Source: Eudromia elegans (taxonomy: Eukaryota; Chordata; Aves; Tinamiformes; Tinamidae). Taken from it: 64,000 nucleotides of DNA. Shown piece by piece: positions 37,628 through 49,272 of the stretch. The stretch's first letter is position 1; every line of letters starts with the position of its first letter. The notes under the pieces were generated by a model, which saw nothing but the letters and a program-made list of their open reading frames with translations, did not search any database and had not been told where the DNA came from. Made by a program: the position numbers and the translations under genes. Location: positions 1,208,201-1,272,200 of the forward strand of contig PTEX01000145.1 of the NCBI GenBank assembly GCA_003342815.1. The letters run 5' to 3'.

Positions 37628-40600
37628 CTGTGGGGCAAGCAGAAAATAATAGAAAAATAGATCTAATGTAATATATTAAAGTTTATTTTGTCATTATAAT
37701 AGACATACAAGAGAAACAGTGAATAATTTTGAAATAGAATGAAAAATAATCTTGACAATCTAAGAAACTGACAGAAGATTGCAGACTAAGGAAGAACAAT
37801 AAATGTTATATGACAGTGACTTTGAAATTTTTTAATATTAAACTAATTTTTCAAATAGCTACAGAAATGAGTATTAGAGGCCCTGTTCAAACTATACAAA
37901 AGCGAAAGATAGAAGAATTACTAAATAATGGTATACAGCTAAGAAAAAAGTAGAATTCCATTTTCACTCCTACACATTATCAAGCTTGGGAAACACCAGG
38001 AAGAGGGAAAGGGGAAAACTCTGTAGGAATACTACTTCTCCAGCTTTTCCATAATTAACTTTCTTCCCTTCCTCATAAAATATATTGGCCTGCTTTCAGC
38101 TGCCTCTTTCTCAAACACTCAAACTTTTTTTGCTGATATTTCCATGTTATGTGATCTGCTTCAGACTACATTCTTATTTTACCACTTGAAAACTGCTATC
38201 TAAAAATAATCATCCACTTTTTAATTCAAGACAGAAAAAAATGTGAGATATATATCTTTTAAACTCATTATAAAAGCTTAGAAAAGATCTTGTTGAGGTT
38301 TTAGCAAATCTCTTGGGTGTTATTTTAGACAGAACTACTGGCACTGGCTCTGTAAAGTGGTGCTCTCCTCCCTTACGTGGTTATCCCGGATATCCCTGGG
38401 TGGGGTTTAGGCATCATGGAAGCAATTTGACTCAGGAGTCTGAGTGCTACATCCCCAGAAACATAGGCCTGAGAGACAACCTGTGTAAAGGCCTTCTAAT
38501 TCGAATATCAGAAAATCAAATAATAGATGGAGAAAAAGCAGCATAATGCAAGAAACTTTTCATTATGACCAAAGTTGGCCAACCTGGGTCAATCATAAGA
38601 TTGGAGATAATGTATTGCCAGTATTTTGCCATATCAGGGATTTGAAGAAGAAAGGTTTTCTATCTTTTGAGTGACACAAGAGAAGAAAGATGACTTATTG
38701 ACTGTCAGCACCACTGCCAGTGGTGCTGCCATTAACCCCATGAGAGATGAGGGACAGATGGAGACAGGCTGGAAAAGAACATGAAGGAGAAGGGCGGAAC
38801 ATGCAGAGATGGTGAAGTTACCCCACGCTTTTAGGGACAAAAGGCGTGAGGTGGATATAAAGATGATAAAATTGCTGAGGAAACTATGTAAAACAAAAAA
38901 TATTTTCTATTTCACTTTGTTTTTAAAAGATGGAATAAAATGAACACCCAAACATTTCAGAACTACTTTAAAAGAGCTGTAGTACAGGAGCATTACCTAC
39001 TACTCAAAAGCTGAGTAATGCCACCATATGATTAATTGGGAGCACTCCTTGTGTGTAGGTATTATGACACCAGTAACTTAATGTAAATCACATTCTGTTT
39101 ATTCCCATGCAACATCATTTGAAAAATTGAAGGTGACAAAAATAATATTAGGAAGAAATAATAAAATAATGTGGAAATGAATCCATGGCCATCTAGGACT
39201 AGAATGATGTTTGGTTTTGCATCATCCTCTCATATGCTGTGGTTATTCCTTTGTTATGACCAAACTATGAGCAGGCTGGCCATTACTTCTCTGTTTTTTT
39301 TAACTATATGAATACATCTCCCAATATATCAGTCATTAAGAAGGGAATTACCTTCTGCACCTTGGATGTGACTCAGATGACTATTTTTTTTCTGACATTT
39401 ACTCTGAAACATTAATACCCTTGGAAAATTTCAGACTTTGTTACTGTTGTATTTTCCTAAGCATCCTGTCCTTTGGGTTGCAGCATGCCTGTTCAGTATA
39501 GCAAAATCAGTCTCTTTCCCTTGATCACTGCTTTGAGTGTCTTCACTTTTGTTTTGGAGTAACCTTTTACAACAGAAGTACAGCAGCAAGTTGCTTTACT
39601 CAGAAAGGAGTAAACACATTAGGATCCAATTTTTTTTTTTAGAAGCAGAAGTGGTACAATAGGAACTTGAACATGTGTTTATCATACTGGTAATGTAGAA
39701 TATCAAGGTTTTTTTCTGAATGTCTTACACAAATAACCCTAATCTGCTACACAGCTTAAACAAGAAGACACTGTTCATATTCAGTTTAGTTAGAAATACA
39801 CAGCTTGGTCACTGATATAATGCTGCACTCATGCAAAAAAAAGCATTTCCATTTCCTGTGTTTGTGATAATTGCTCTGAAGAGCATCAGCAAATATTTTA
39901 TTATAAGTACATCTATACTTCCTTTTCAGGAGTTCCTTATGAATTTGTTTTGATCCCACTCTGAGAGGTTAGATTTTGTTCACGTTATTTTAAGTACTCT
40001 TTTGTATGAAGCCTGCAAAAAGTTGCCAGTACTTGGCTCTGACATAACCAACATTTTGCTTTAATTGCTCATGACATTTTTTTTTTCACATTGTGTGTCA
40101 AGCGAGCTTTTATTTTAAGAGATTCTGCCTTATAGTAATTACCATATGACTACAGGTAAGGCTGAAACAGTAAATCAAATCTTCAAAGAGTAATAATTAA
40201 AAATGTAACTCAGGGCAGAATTCAGTTACAAGGAATATAGACTTTCAACAATATCTAAACATAACACTTCAAAAAGGAATCTTCTTTTTGTAAGCTTAAG
40301 GTTACACTGAATTGGTCACTAGAAATAAATATGAATGTCTTCATGTTAATGACTTTGGTTACTATAATATATGAGCTTAGGATTCTCTTTTTATTCTTGT
40401 AACCAGGATAGGAATAGGAGAGAAATAAAACCCCTGAAAAAAGTTAATTTTTCATTTTGTGAGAAAAAGACATCTTAGCTACATAATGCATTGCTAAATA
40501 TTATTACAAAGGTTCAGTGAGTATTGCTGTGTGCAGGGCAAGGTTTTGAAAGAGCAAGTTACCTCCCCCTGCTTGGCCGCGGATCAGCAGCCCAGCAGTA

Positions 40601-40660
40601 GGGAAGGACAAATAGGGTTTCCATTGTGCTCTGCTGCACTCAGAGCTGCTGATATTCATA

Positions 40661-40705
40661 TGGAAAGGTCTCCTGTGGAAAGGGTTCACGTGGAAAGATT
40701 TCAGA
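40661..40705. repeat. Three 15-bp units, each starting tggaaag
   Basis: tggaaag recurs at 40661, 40676 and 40691, exactly 15 bp apart, with diverged unit tails. On the plus strand it encodes a five-residue periodicity (MERSP, VERVH, VERFQ) within an otherwise unsupported frame. Confidence 0.8.
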
Positions 40706-40870
40706 GCCTTAAAAGGGTACAGGGAAAGGAAATGGACTCCTGAGAAATTGGACGTGGACAGGGAAAACATTTTGGATAAAACTGTTCTGGCAGATTCCTT
40801 TAAAACCAAACACAGAAGCTTAATCCAGCTTGGAGACTCTATTGATCCTAACATAGAGTACTTGAAACCT

Positions 40871-40892
40871 AAAAAAAAAAAAAAAAAAAAAA
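40871..40892. repeat. A22 homopolymer
   Basis: Twenty-two consecutive A residues. The upstream 300 bp is not a recognisable retrocopy, so this is not called a poly(A) tail. Confidence 0.9.
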
Positions 40893-41782
40893 GCTAAGGA
40901 AGAGAAAGGTTTGAAAGCAAATGTGAAAGTTTTGTGGAAGCACCCCAGAAGACTCCTCCTTTACTAAAGAATGCTTCATTTTCTCACAGGACTTGGTTAA
41001 AATCCAGTGTGCTTTAACTGAAAGAGCCACAGTTCTATTCAGCACCTTTAAAACCAAAGGATCACAGTTTGTTTTAAAAAACTGCAAACAGAAAGTAATT
41101 TAGTTGCCTTTAGAGTGAAAACAATGCAAATAGAAAATGTATTCAGTAGTGAAAATGATTCCAACATAAATTGTAACCGTGCTCCCTCTAAAATGAGTAA
41201 TTACTGCTAGAATTATATGATATAGTGAAGCCTTAGGTCAATCATACTTATGACAGACCAAGTCCTAGGTACTTGAAACACAGCATTTGGCTCAGTGCAA
41301 ATGCTACGAAGCAAAGAAAATGATCTTAAACAGCAAAACAGAAGTCTTAATTTAAATATTATTATATGTAATTTATTTATATGTTTAGCAGATGTAAAGA
41401 TAAAGCACTGCACATTCTCAAAAAAATAAAAAAGAAAGAAAACTATTAAGTAAGTTGTTCTGGAATTAGTAAGGATTATTTTATGTGGAACAAGGTAGCT
41501 GCCAAAAAACCAAAGCCTTTTGCATCTAAATGGAGAAGTTTCTTAATTGCTCATGTCATAGATTCTAGAAAATAATTTTACTACAGCTTATGAGAACAAA
41601 ATCCTTCATGAATTTTGACATGATAATATAGAATATAGTGGCAATTTAGGAAAAAAATGTTTATTGTTATTTATGAATTTAATTTGTTCAAAAATATTAA
41701 AAGGATATTAGATTAATTTCTTGCATTTTGACAAGTTACCATTTTTAACCAATAATATGATGATAACTTTGGAAGGTAGAAT

Positions 41783-41822
41783 ATTTTTTCTTTATTTTTT
41801 CTTTATTTTTATTTTTTCTTTT
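41783..41822. repeat. TTTTTTCTTTA imperfect tandem tract
   Basis: The unit ttttttcttta is repeated with one diverged copy. On the minus strand it is an A-rich run within the intron. Confidence 0.8.
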
Positions 41823-42936
41823 GCAAATAATTAACATTAACTTCTGTACCTTCGATGCAAAACAACTAGGTATGTGACATATTAATTCTGACCTAATTTT
41901 TCATTTTTTAAATGACAGCTTTCATTTCCTTTTCTTTATCTGTTAAGAAAGTTTTAGGATTACAGATGATACTTTGTTTTATCAACACAATATCTAAAAA
42001 TATTGAAGCATGTCTCCTTAAGTAGATTTTCTCTCCATCCACAAGTTTAAAGGTATCTATTTTTTTGCAGGCTCTTACAGGTTATTTTTGTACATTGCAT
42101 GAGGACAGCTGAGTTGCATTTCTTGTATTTCTAAAGGATGACGAAGATCGGGATTGACTTGCAAGGCTTCAATATTACTAAATTACACTTGCTTTATACG
42201 TCCCTAGTTTGTTTTCTCTAAATAGAAGACATTTGTGTGATATTATTTCAGAACGAGCACAATGTCAACTTGGATTGGTTGGAAATGCTTACATGGTGCA
42301 TTAAATGAAAAATAAACAGTTGACAAACTCTCTGATCATTTATGTTGCATGCAGCAAAGCAGAAAAACTGGAAGTGGGTTTTAATTAGCATGTAAATTAG
42401 CTCTTAAATACATGACTTCATATCTTTATTAAAAATAAAATGACTTCAATGATTTCTTGCACATTGATTCATTTCATTATATCCATTTCTCCTTATGTGC
42501 ATGAAATAGAAGAATAAATTTTTCCTCATGCAGGCAGAATTGCATTTATTACAGAAATCAGTCCAACTGATTCTTTAAAACTTAAAATTAACTTAAATTT
42601 CATATTAATTATGCTATTGCCAGGACGTTTATGACTTAATTACAAAATACTGACATCAAAGTGTATTAAAATCTATAATGTATTAAACTCTGATTTCTGA
42701 TTTATATACAGTTCATCAATTCATCTTGTGCAAGTTGATACATACATATGAGAGAAAAATACATGATATCTAAAGATTTTTAAGTTTCCTTTAAACTGCC
42801 TTTAAAACAACGTTTTTCTTTCATTTCACCCAAGAATGGCAGTCACCCTCACTGACTAAGGAAAAGTCAAGATATGGAGACTTCTTTATTACTATCATTA
42901 ACTTAATCTCTGAAAACACAATATATCCGAACTTAC

Positions 42937-42956
42937 AATTTGGATATATCCAAATT
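42937..42956. repeat. Perfect 20-bp palindrome
   Basis: aatttggatatatccaaatt equals its own reverse complement; the symmetry stops at the next base on each side. Confidence 0.95.
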
Positions 42957-43151
42957 ACAATTTTTCATATCTCAGTTTTGCATCCATGTTGCAAACACTT
43001 TTTCATTTGTTTTTAAGGACTGTGAGCTTTTTACTCAAAGCAGTACAGGCACCATGTAGGCTTCCAATGGGGAGCATTCAGAATTAATAAAATTATAAAC
43101 TTTTAGAGCATCTTTTCTCAGTGGATGCAGTACAAGATTGCTTTAAATTCC

Positions 43152-43184
43152 TCATATATATATATACATATATATACACACACA
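43152..43184. repeat. TA/CA dinucleotide tract
   Basis: (ta)n interrupted by c, passing into (ca)n. Confidence 0.9.
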
Positions 43185-44660
43185 TGCTTATCTGCTCCTA
43201 ACATATGCAACTAAGCATAAAATTATATTTAAACATTTCATGGTTTATCACATTTGTTAAGCAAAACCCAAGACTTCCAACCTTCTTCACTGTATGCTCT
43301 ATGTTTTCCCTTTCACTTCAGTGAAAGCACAGTAGGCCATATAAAGACTATTAGGCCCATTTCTGACTAGGGTCACTAGTTTTATGTTTTCTAGCTGACA
43401 CACATGAAATAAAACCTTAGTAAAACACAGGATACTCCCTGGGATCCAGCCTGGATTCAGCTAGATGGGAGGAGATGGGCAGAGGCTCTATCCTGCTGTT
43501 GCCCACCTCGGCTTTAGTGGTGTTACCCCACTTCTGCAAAATAATTCACATTCACCCCCCATGGTGATGCCTGCTAGTTCACGGTCCCAAACTGTTTCAG
43601 ATTAAAAATCCCCCAAATGTCAATGCTTTTGTGGCTTAGGACATGTTTTTTTTTCAATTTTCTTTACAGCCTACCCGGGATTTTGGTTGGTTATTTCTCA
43701 GTTTAATTGATGCATTTTACCATCTCCTAATGGCAAAACAAGAAACCACAGGATGGATGAAAGGACTTGAGATCAAATGACAGTAGTAGGACTAATGGAG
43801 AGGAATGGCTTTGAGGCAGGGTCTGCCTGCTACACACTTTGGATGTTAAACCAAGTTGAATCTAAAAGTGTGTCTCTCCTCTATCAGTCTACATATAGAT
43901 AATGCTGAAAGGGATTACTAGACACACTCAAATGAGATTATACACCTTTGATGGCTATCACAAGAAAACTTTGGATCATATTAGTTTTATAAGACAGGAA
44001 AGTTGCTCCTTCCAGCCCTCAAAACAAAAAGTTATATACGCTTCCTACATGTCTATGTCTGTGGGACAAAATGTTTCTAAATAGGTTATATGAAAAAATC
44101 ACATATGCTTAAAATATGCTATATCTCTTGATTTTCTTTGAGGCTGTATTGTTTTCAAAGAAAAATAAGGAAATCTTAATTTTTAGTCTTTAGAGTTATT
44201 ATTCTTTAATACTGCTGTGAAGTCCTCACTGCAATTTTGACATTTTTTTAATGTATAAAGTATTTATTTAATATATATATGTATATAAGGTATAATAAAG
44301 CTGACCTAAATCCAGGTAATTCTGAAAATAAATTGATGCCTTTCTATTCAACATTATACTGTCTGACTACTGAAAAATACAATGTATACTGAACAGCCAT
44401 CTCCATGGCAATATATGGTCAACTGTAATGAAGATGAAGCTAACTCATATTTTCATGGATTATAATAAAAATAATGACCTTCAAGTCAGAATTCCCCTGG
44501 CAAGTAATAACAATGTGAGGTAAAGACCTGGCTAGCAAAAAAACTACTAGCATTACTTCTCTAGTGAATGAGTTCTTCTTAATAAATCTTCACTGAGGAA
44601 ATCACTACATATTACTGCCAAAAAAAAAAAAGGAAAAGAAAAAAAAACCAATGAACTCAC

Positions 44661-44864
44661 AAAGCGGGGAAACATCTGCATTGATGTTTCCTCCTTTAGG
44701 ATTCATCTTCTGGGCCTGACTTGCAGGAATAGGTTTATACGATTGACCTGTAGCTCTGTACATCGCTTGAACCCATAATATCCGATCCTGCTCGTCATCA
44801 CTGGCAAATATTACTGTATCGCCTTCTTTAACAGCATTGAAAAACATTCGGCCGCCCTGAAGAC
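44661..44864 (-). CDS. CADPS2: CADPS2 exon: C-terminal half of the PH domain and start of the linker
   Basis: 204 nt (2 + 67 codons + 1). It completes the glycine codon and reads [37 protein letters not shown] and [20 protein letters not shown], then [10 protein letters not shown]. The C-terminal PH helix with its conserved tryptophan is [13 protein letters not shown]; this is the longest near-invariant block of the family seen here. The tail after the helix (PIPASQAQ onward) is the divergent linker and resembles CADPS2 rather than CADPS. The acceptor is a pyrimidine tract ending GAACCAG and the donor is TTT|GTGAGT. The exon ends with a lone T, which joins either to the microexon (TCT, Ser) or directly to the next constitutive exon (TAT, Tyr). 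Confidence 0.96.
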
Positions 44865-47800
44865 CTGGTTCAGGAGATAGAAAGGAAATATTAGTAAGAA
44901 CAAGATCCTTCTGCTTAAACATTAACATTAGTAGCTTAATAAATTAGTTTCCTTCTGAGTGTGGGTAAAAGTGGAAAAAACCCCAAACACAAATTCTGTA
45001 AGTATTTAGGATCTGTCAGCATGAGAAAATCAGAAGCTCCAGAGATTGAATAGTAATATATGGAAGTAAAAAATATGAATAAGTATAGAATTATTTAATT
45101 AGGCTTGGGAAAAAAAAAAGCAAATTTTTCTTGGTATAGTTATCAGGTGACCTGATAATTTTGAAAGGTGCACCCCATTCCTGCATTATGATCAACAATG
45201 AAAAATGAGTTTTTTATTCATCATCTCCAAGCTCCATATGTAATTTCATATTATTCTATTCTATCCTCCTTCAAGCCATCACTTTCTTAGCTTGCAATCA
45301 CCAGCTACTTATCTCTTCTTGAACAAAAGCAAGTCCATGCTTCTGTCATATCTGCTGCTGCTTTCTTGGAACTTTTCTGTTGTATTATTTCTTTTTTAAG
45401 AGAGTATAACCAACATACGATATTGAATCTGGATGCAAAAGAGGTTTATAGCATGAAAGTCTTTGACTTTCCACATACCTTTTAAACACTGCTTGCCTTT
45501 TCAGCAACTCTAAACATTTAGCCAATGTTTTCAAAGAATTATCTTCAATAACTTATAGCCTCTTACACAAGAACAGTTACTTCATAACCCCTCACTGTGT
45601 AGGTAGAAGATGCTTTTCTCCACTTGATGTGTCTCTGTCATTTTATTGCTTAGTTGTGCAGTTTTTCTGATATCTTCTGTTCTACTTTTGAGTACTCCTG
45701 AGTAACTAACTTGTCGTTAGGAAGCACTGTTTTTATTCACCTCCTTTTCTACATCATTTAGGAACACACTTCACAGTGTATTGCCAGGTGATTCCACCAT
45801 CAAAAACAGAGAAAAAAAGTGAAGTACTGATTAGAACTTATTCTTTTTCCTTTGTATCACACCCACAGCTCTATAGCATTTCAGACAACTTTAGTAAATC
45901 TTACAGAAGTAATTGCAAAACCTTTAAATGGGGGTTAAAGAAAAACAGCCTTGGTATTGTCAGCTGGTAGATCAAAATAAACAAAGTGAATGACCTGTTT
46001 TACACAAACTTGTCATACTTCGAAATCAAGGAAAGTACCTGTGTGAGGAGCTGTATAATCCACAGTGTATCCTTCGAGTTGCATCAGTTCCTGAGGCTCA
46101 GATTTCTTTTCTCTGTAGCTGCACATAGCGAATGTGTACTGGCTAACCTGAGTAAGAAAGGAGGGAGGGCTTAACTGCCAAATTCCATCCCACAGTTTTA
46201 CTTGACAGTAAAGTTGCCCAGTGCCACCATGCAGATCAGCTCTCAGCTGGGCCGAAGAAATAAAATATATTTTTTGAGAAATATTGTATAATATGTAAAA
46301 CTGCTAGTATTCATTCCTGCCAAAAGGAAGGAGAAAAGCCAAAACCATACACGCTTGCAATTTTCTGAAATGTGATGTATTTTGGAGTGTGACTTAAAGA
46401 AAAATTGAAAGGAAGCAAACTAGGTACCATAAGGAAAAATTCTTGATATTGGTCAAACTGCTCGGTCTGCTGCATGAGAAAGTCCTGTATTCCACAAAAC
46501 AGGAGGAAAAAAAAGACTTTTTCTCTATAAAATCCTCTTTGCAGAGGACCTTACAGAACAATTATCACACAGCTGAAAGAAAGAAGACATAACCTGCACA
46601 GATAGAGTTATTTTGTTTTAAAATTTCCACATCTTTCCCATTGGCATTCAAACACATCCCCATGTTGCTTAGATTGGTAGAGTACTTGGCAGGTAAAGCA
46701 GCTTTACTTAATTACTTGTGAATGGCTAGGTTAACCCTGAACACCAAAAAAAGAAAAAAAAAAAAAAAGGGAATAAGAATATCATTAATCATGTGATTTA
46801 AGACTCCAGAATAAAGGGTGATAAGAAGAGCCAAAGAAAACAACAATCGGAAAGATATGGAAAGGCAGCAGCTGAAGGAGGAAAAGCAATCACTGAAAGA
46901 AACTGAGGTGTTACCAGCATTTGACAAAGAGCTGGAAAGACAGAAAAGGTGGCCAGAACAAGCTGCTTCTCAATCTGAGAACACCTAAAACTTAATAATA
47001 GTGTAATAACAGTGTAATAACATACACTGCCAAGGTTTACCTAGCATTGTGCATTGAGTCCATAATTTCGCTTCCACGTATGTCTTCTAGAAAAGTATTG
47101 TATTTTGGTTTAAGAGTTTTAAATGATGAAGAAACTATCACATCCCAAGCAAAGTTGTTTTAATCATCATGTACAATTAAAAAATTTTCTTATAGGTCCA
47201 GCTATAATTTGTCTAGCTGTAGTCAGCCATTTGATTTGATCATTATTCATTTTTCTGCTAAAGAGTCATTTATTATTCAAAGCAACTTTTCATTTAAATA
47301 CTCATTCAACATGATTAAGTAATCTCCTGAACTTTTTTTCCCTGTGTTGGCTGGTTTCTCAAGTTTTATTATAAGGCAAATTTTCCAGACTGTAATTCTA
47401 ACTTTCACTCCCACTGTCTTTGACCACTTTTTGCTCATTTTTCCCCTTCAGTCACTGCTAATGTACATGCATTTGTGTATTTAGGACCACATTCTGGTGA
47501 ATCTTTTGTGTCTATATGTATGGATATATGTATTTAAGCTTTTACTTAACTTTAGCTAAAGCAAACAAGACTAAATCTTAGAATGTTCACTTTCTCAAAA
47601 GAAAGTCTAAGCTGCTCTTGTCAGACACTACAAAGGCAGCAAGAACCAGCTTGTATCTTAAATGTTCAGGAAAAAAATACTCATTAAACAAACAGATGAT
47701 TTGATTAATTAAGGAACAAATGAAATTAAAGTGACAAAAGTGAATCTGTATTTAGATTATAATGATGGTAAAAAAGTTAAGCATTGCATGGCCAGTTGTG

Positions 47801-48876
47801 GCTTCTTTCTGAACATGCCATATCTCTGTCTTTTTCTAGTCTTCTAGAGAAGTGACTGGACTGCAAAAGGAAAAGCATTAAATACAACAAAATCATAAAA
47901 ATCTGCAGAGTCTATACCCTTCTGATAATACTGAGCAACCAATACAAATGAACAATAATTTCCAATACATGCACTAATCCCAACATGCACATTATTCACA
48001 TCACTTTCCTGAAAAATCAGCATTAATCATCTAATTTCACACCTGAGTTAGATTTCAAAAACGTGTAAATCATACAGATAATCCCTACCTTACAACTGAA
48101 TTTCACTTCCTTAGTATAGCTTGACAGAAGCTAAAAGCTATGCTATAGAGGAAGAATCATCAATACGTCAATAACAAACCAATACAACAGGCTGATATTG
48201 CTTACTGAACACTTAGTTCACATATGTCAATTTAAGCATATATGCTGTCAGTGTTAAGTAACATGTGGATTATATAAAAGAGTCAGAGCTGTCAATATCC
48301 ATATAAGACAGTATCTTTTATTGATTTTGTGAACTGCTCCGAAGTGATGTCTATATTCCATCACAGTTGGAAAATTCCAGCGATATTCTTCCTTGATCTT
48401 TCAAGGAAGTTAAAATTAACTTGGCTAGAATAGACTATTATCACTGTTGTTTCTAATACTACATGGACAAAAAGATCATTGGTCTCTTAGGGGCTTTTTT
48501 TGCACTTCAAAACTCAGCTTTAGTCTGTGGCTTGGAAGAAGCAAACATGTAGAAGCAGATGGAAGTTACTAAGAAGTCAAACTGAACCATCTAGATTCAA
48601 GATCCCAACATTTTCACTCTTATAATTTCAAGGTTTGGTTTCAGACACTGCTCAGTATATGGGTTGATATATTCATTTGTGAAAAACCGTGATACTTAGG
48701 TTTATTAAATATGAAAACTTAAATAAATTATCCAGGAAATCTCTGTGCTATAAGAAGCTTGGACCTGTGCCCCAAGACCTGAGGACACTGATTTATAAAT
48801 TACTTCAGACGCCGTAAACAGCAGAATTGGTAGAGTTTTTATTGAAATTTCAGTCTTCGTCTGATAGATAACTAAC
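44865..48876 (-). other. Two short CADPS2 introns between the PH-domain exons (1174 and 2729 nt)
   Basis: No repeats other than A-rich runs (for example 46746-46768) and no open frames with any recognisable content. The spacing is compact compared with the rest of the gene. Confidence 0.6.
46039..46147 (-). CDS. CADPS2: CADPS2 exon: central strands of the PH domain
   Basis: 109 nt, 36 codons plus one base. It reads [15 protein letters not shown], then [21 protein letters not shown], and ends on the first base of a glycine codon. This is the middle of the CAPS PH domain, with the strand-forming QLEGYTVDY that precedes the variable loop. [10 protein letters not shown] favours CADPS2 over CADPS. 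The acceptor has a long pyrimidine tract (CCCTCCCTCCTTTCTTACTCAG reads as CT-rich followed by ACTCAG). The donor, CAG|GTACTT, departs from consensus at positions +4 to +6 and is weaker than its neighbours. The APHT loop differs from the DPHP I recall for mammals, a plausible lineage substitution in a loop. Confidence 0.95.
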
Positions 48877-48943
48877 CTGAACAAGAACAAAGTAGCGTTT
48901 TTTCCATCGCTTCCAAACCTTCTGTCCTAGAGCATACAAATAT
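48877..48943 (-). CDS. CADPS2: CADPS2 exon: start of the PH domain
   Basis: 67 nt: one carried-in nucleotide plus 22 codons reading [22 protein letters not shown] in two parts ([11 protein letters not shown], then [11 protein letters not shown]). This is the first beta hairpin of the CAPS PH domain. The basic run KRWKKR is the kind of cluster PH domains use to bind acidic phosphoinositides. The 3' splice site has a good pyrimidine tract ending TTTGCAG and the donor is CAG|GTTAGT. The exon ends in phase 0 and joins directly to VSQYTFAMC of the next exon. The leading A completes a codon begun upstream (xxA; GGA glycine or AGA arginine would both fit the family). The preceding exon was not found in the remaining 15 kb of the window. 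Confidence 0.95.
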
Positions 48944-49225
48944 CTGCAAAGGAAAAAATAAGCTAATGTAGTTAATCCATTCCATAAGCATGATAAGTAA
49001 ATGCATTCATTTGATTTACTATTGAGCTTCTCTTCAATTTAAGTGTTGGTAAGTGTGGTGAGCAGTGGGGTTTTTTTTACTCCTATTTACTCAGAAACTA
49101 AATATAACTCTTTTTAAGGCTTACCTGCTCATCAGTTTTATTACCTTTAAAATCAAACAATAGCTTAAATTAGAAGAATTTTTACAACAAAGATGTACTT
49201 AATATTGGAAAAATTCAACTCCTGA

Positions 49226-49272
49226 CATTTTATTTTATATTTTATATTATTTTATATTATTTTATTCTATTT
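49226..49272. repeat. TTTTATA/TTTTATATTA tandem low-complexity tract
   Basis: Repeated ttttatatta-type units with small variations. Confidence 0.85.

Larger units (their letters stand above)
32063..44660 (-). other. Three CADPS2 introns (2982, 2437 and 7033 nt) flanking the exon at 35045 and the microexon
   Basis: Apart from TTTA-type tracts near 32407-32431, a 15-bp triple repeat at 40661-40705, an A22 run and TA-rich tracts, I see no genes, no recognisable LINEs and no RNA genes. 38310-38540 is slightly GC-richer with a 77-codon plus-strand frame of no recognised kind. 42040-42560 looks unusually structured for an intron, with homeodomain-type TAATTA/TTAATTAG cores. Confidence 0.55.
2226..48943 (-). 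other. CADPS2: CADPS2 gene, internal portion (10 coding exons; both ends outside the window)
   Basis: The product is a cytosolic, vesicle-associated factor that binds PI(4,5)P2 and SNAREs and primes dense-core vesicles for calcium-triggered release. Seen: ten minus-strand segments with AG/GT borders whose phases chain without a break and whose translation follows the CAPS family through the PH domain and into the MUN region. Paralogue choice: [30 protein letters not shown] and GQSYKP match CADPS2 as I remember it; CADPS has YLWAIGKNVW, RFFVLVQ and KAEPQELLQLDG. The N-terminal coding part (DBM and C2-like regions) should lie beyond 64000, and most of the MUN domain and the C terminus below position 1. 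Introns in the window are 2729, 1174, 7033, 2437, 2982, 9853, 2198, 2478 and 14726 nt. No premature stop or frameshift was found, so the gene looks intact. Family identity is very sure; CADPS2 over CADPS is a strong call from memory, not from an alignment. Confidence 0.93.

Noticed and set aside
40504-40854. 116-codon minus-strand frame
   Set aside because: No similarity to CAPS or any family I recognise. It contains the antisense of the 15-bp repeat, and the flanking CADPS2 exons join without it.
40871-40892. A22 run as the poly(A) tail of a processed pseudogene
   Set aside because: No recognisable coding or 3' UTR sequence upstream and no flanking target-site duplication seen.
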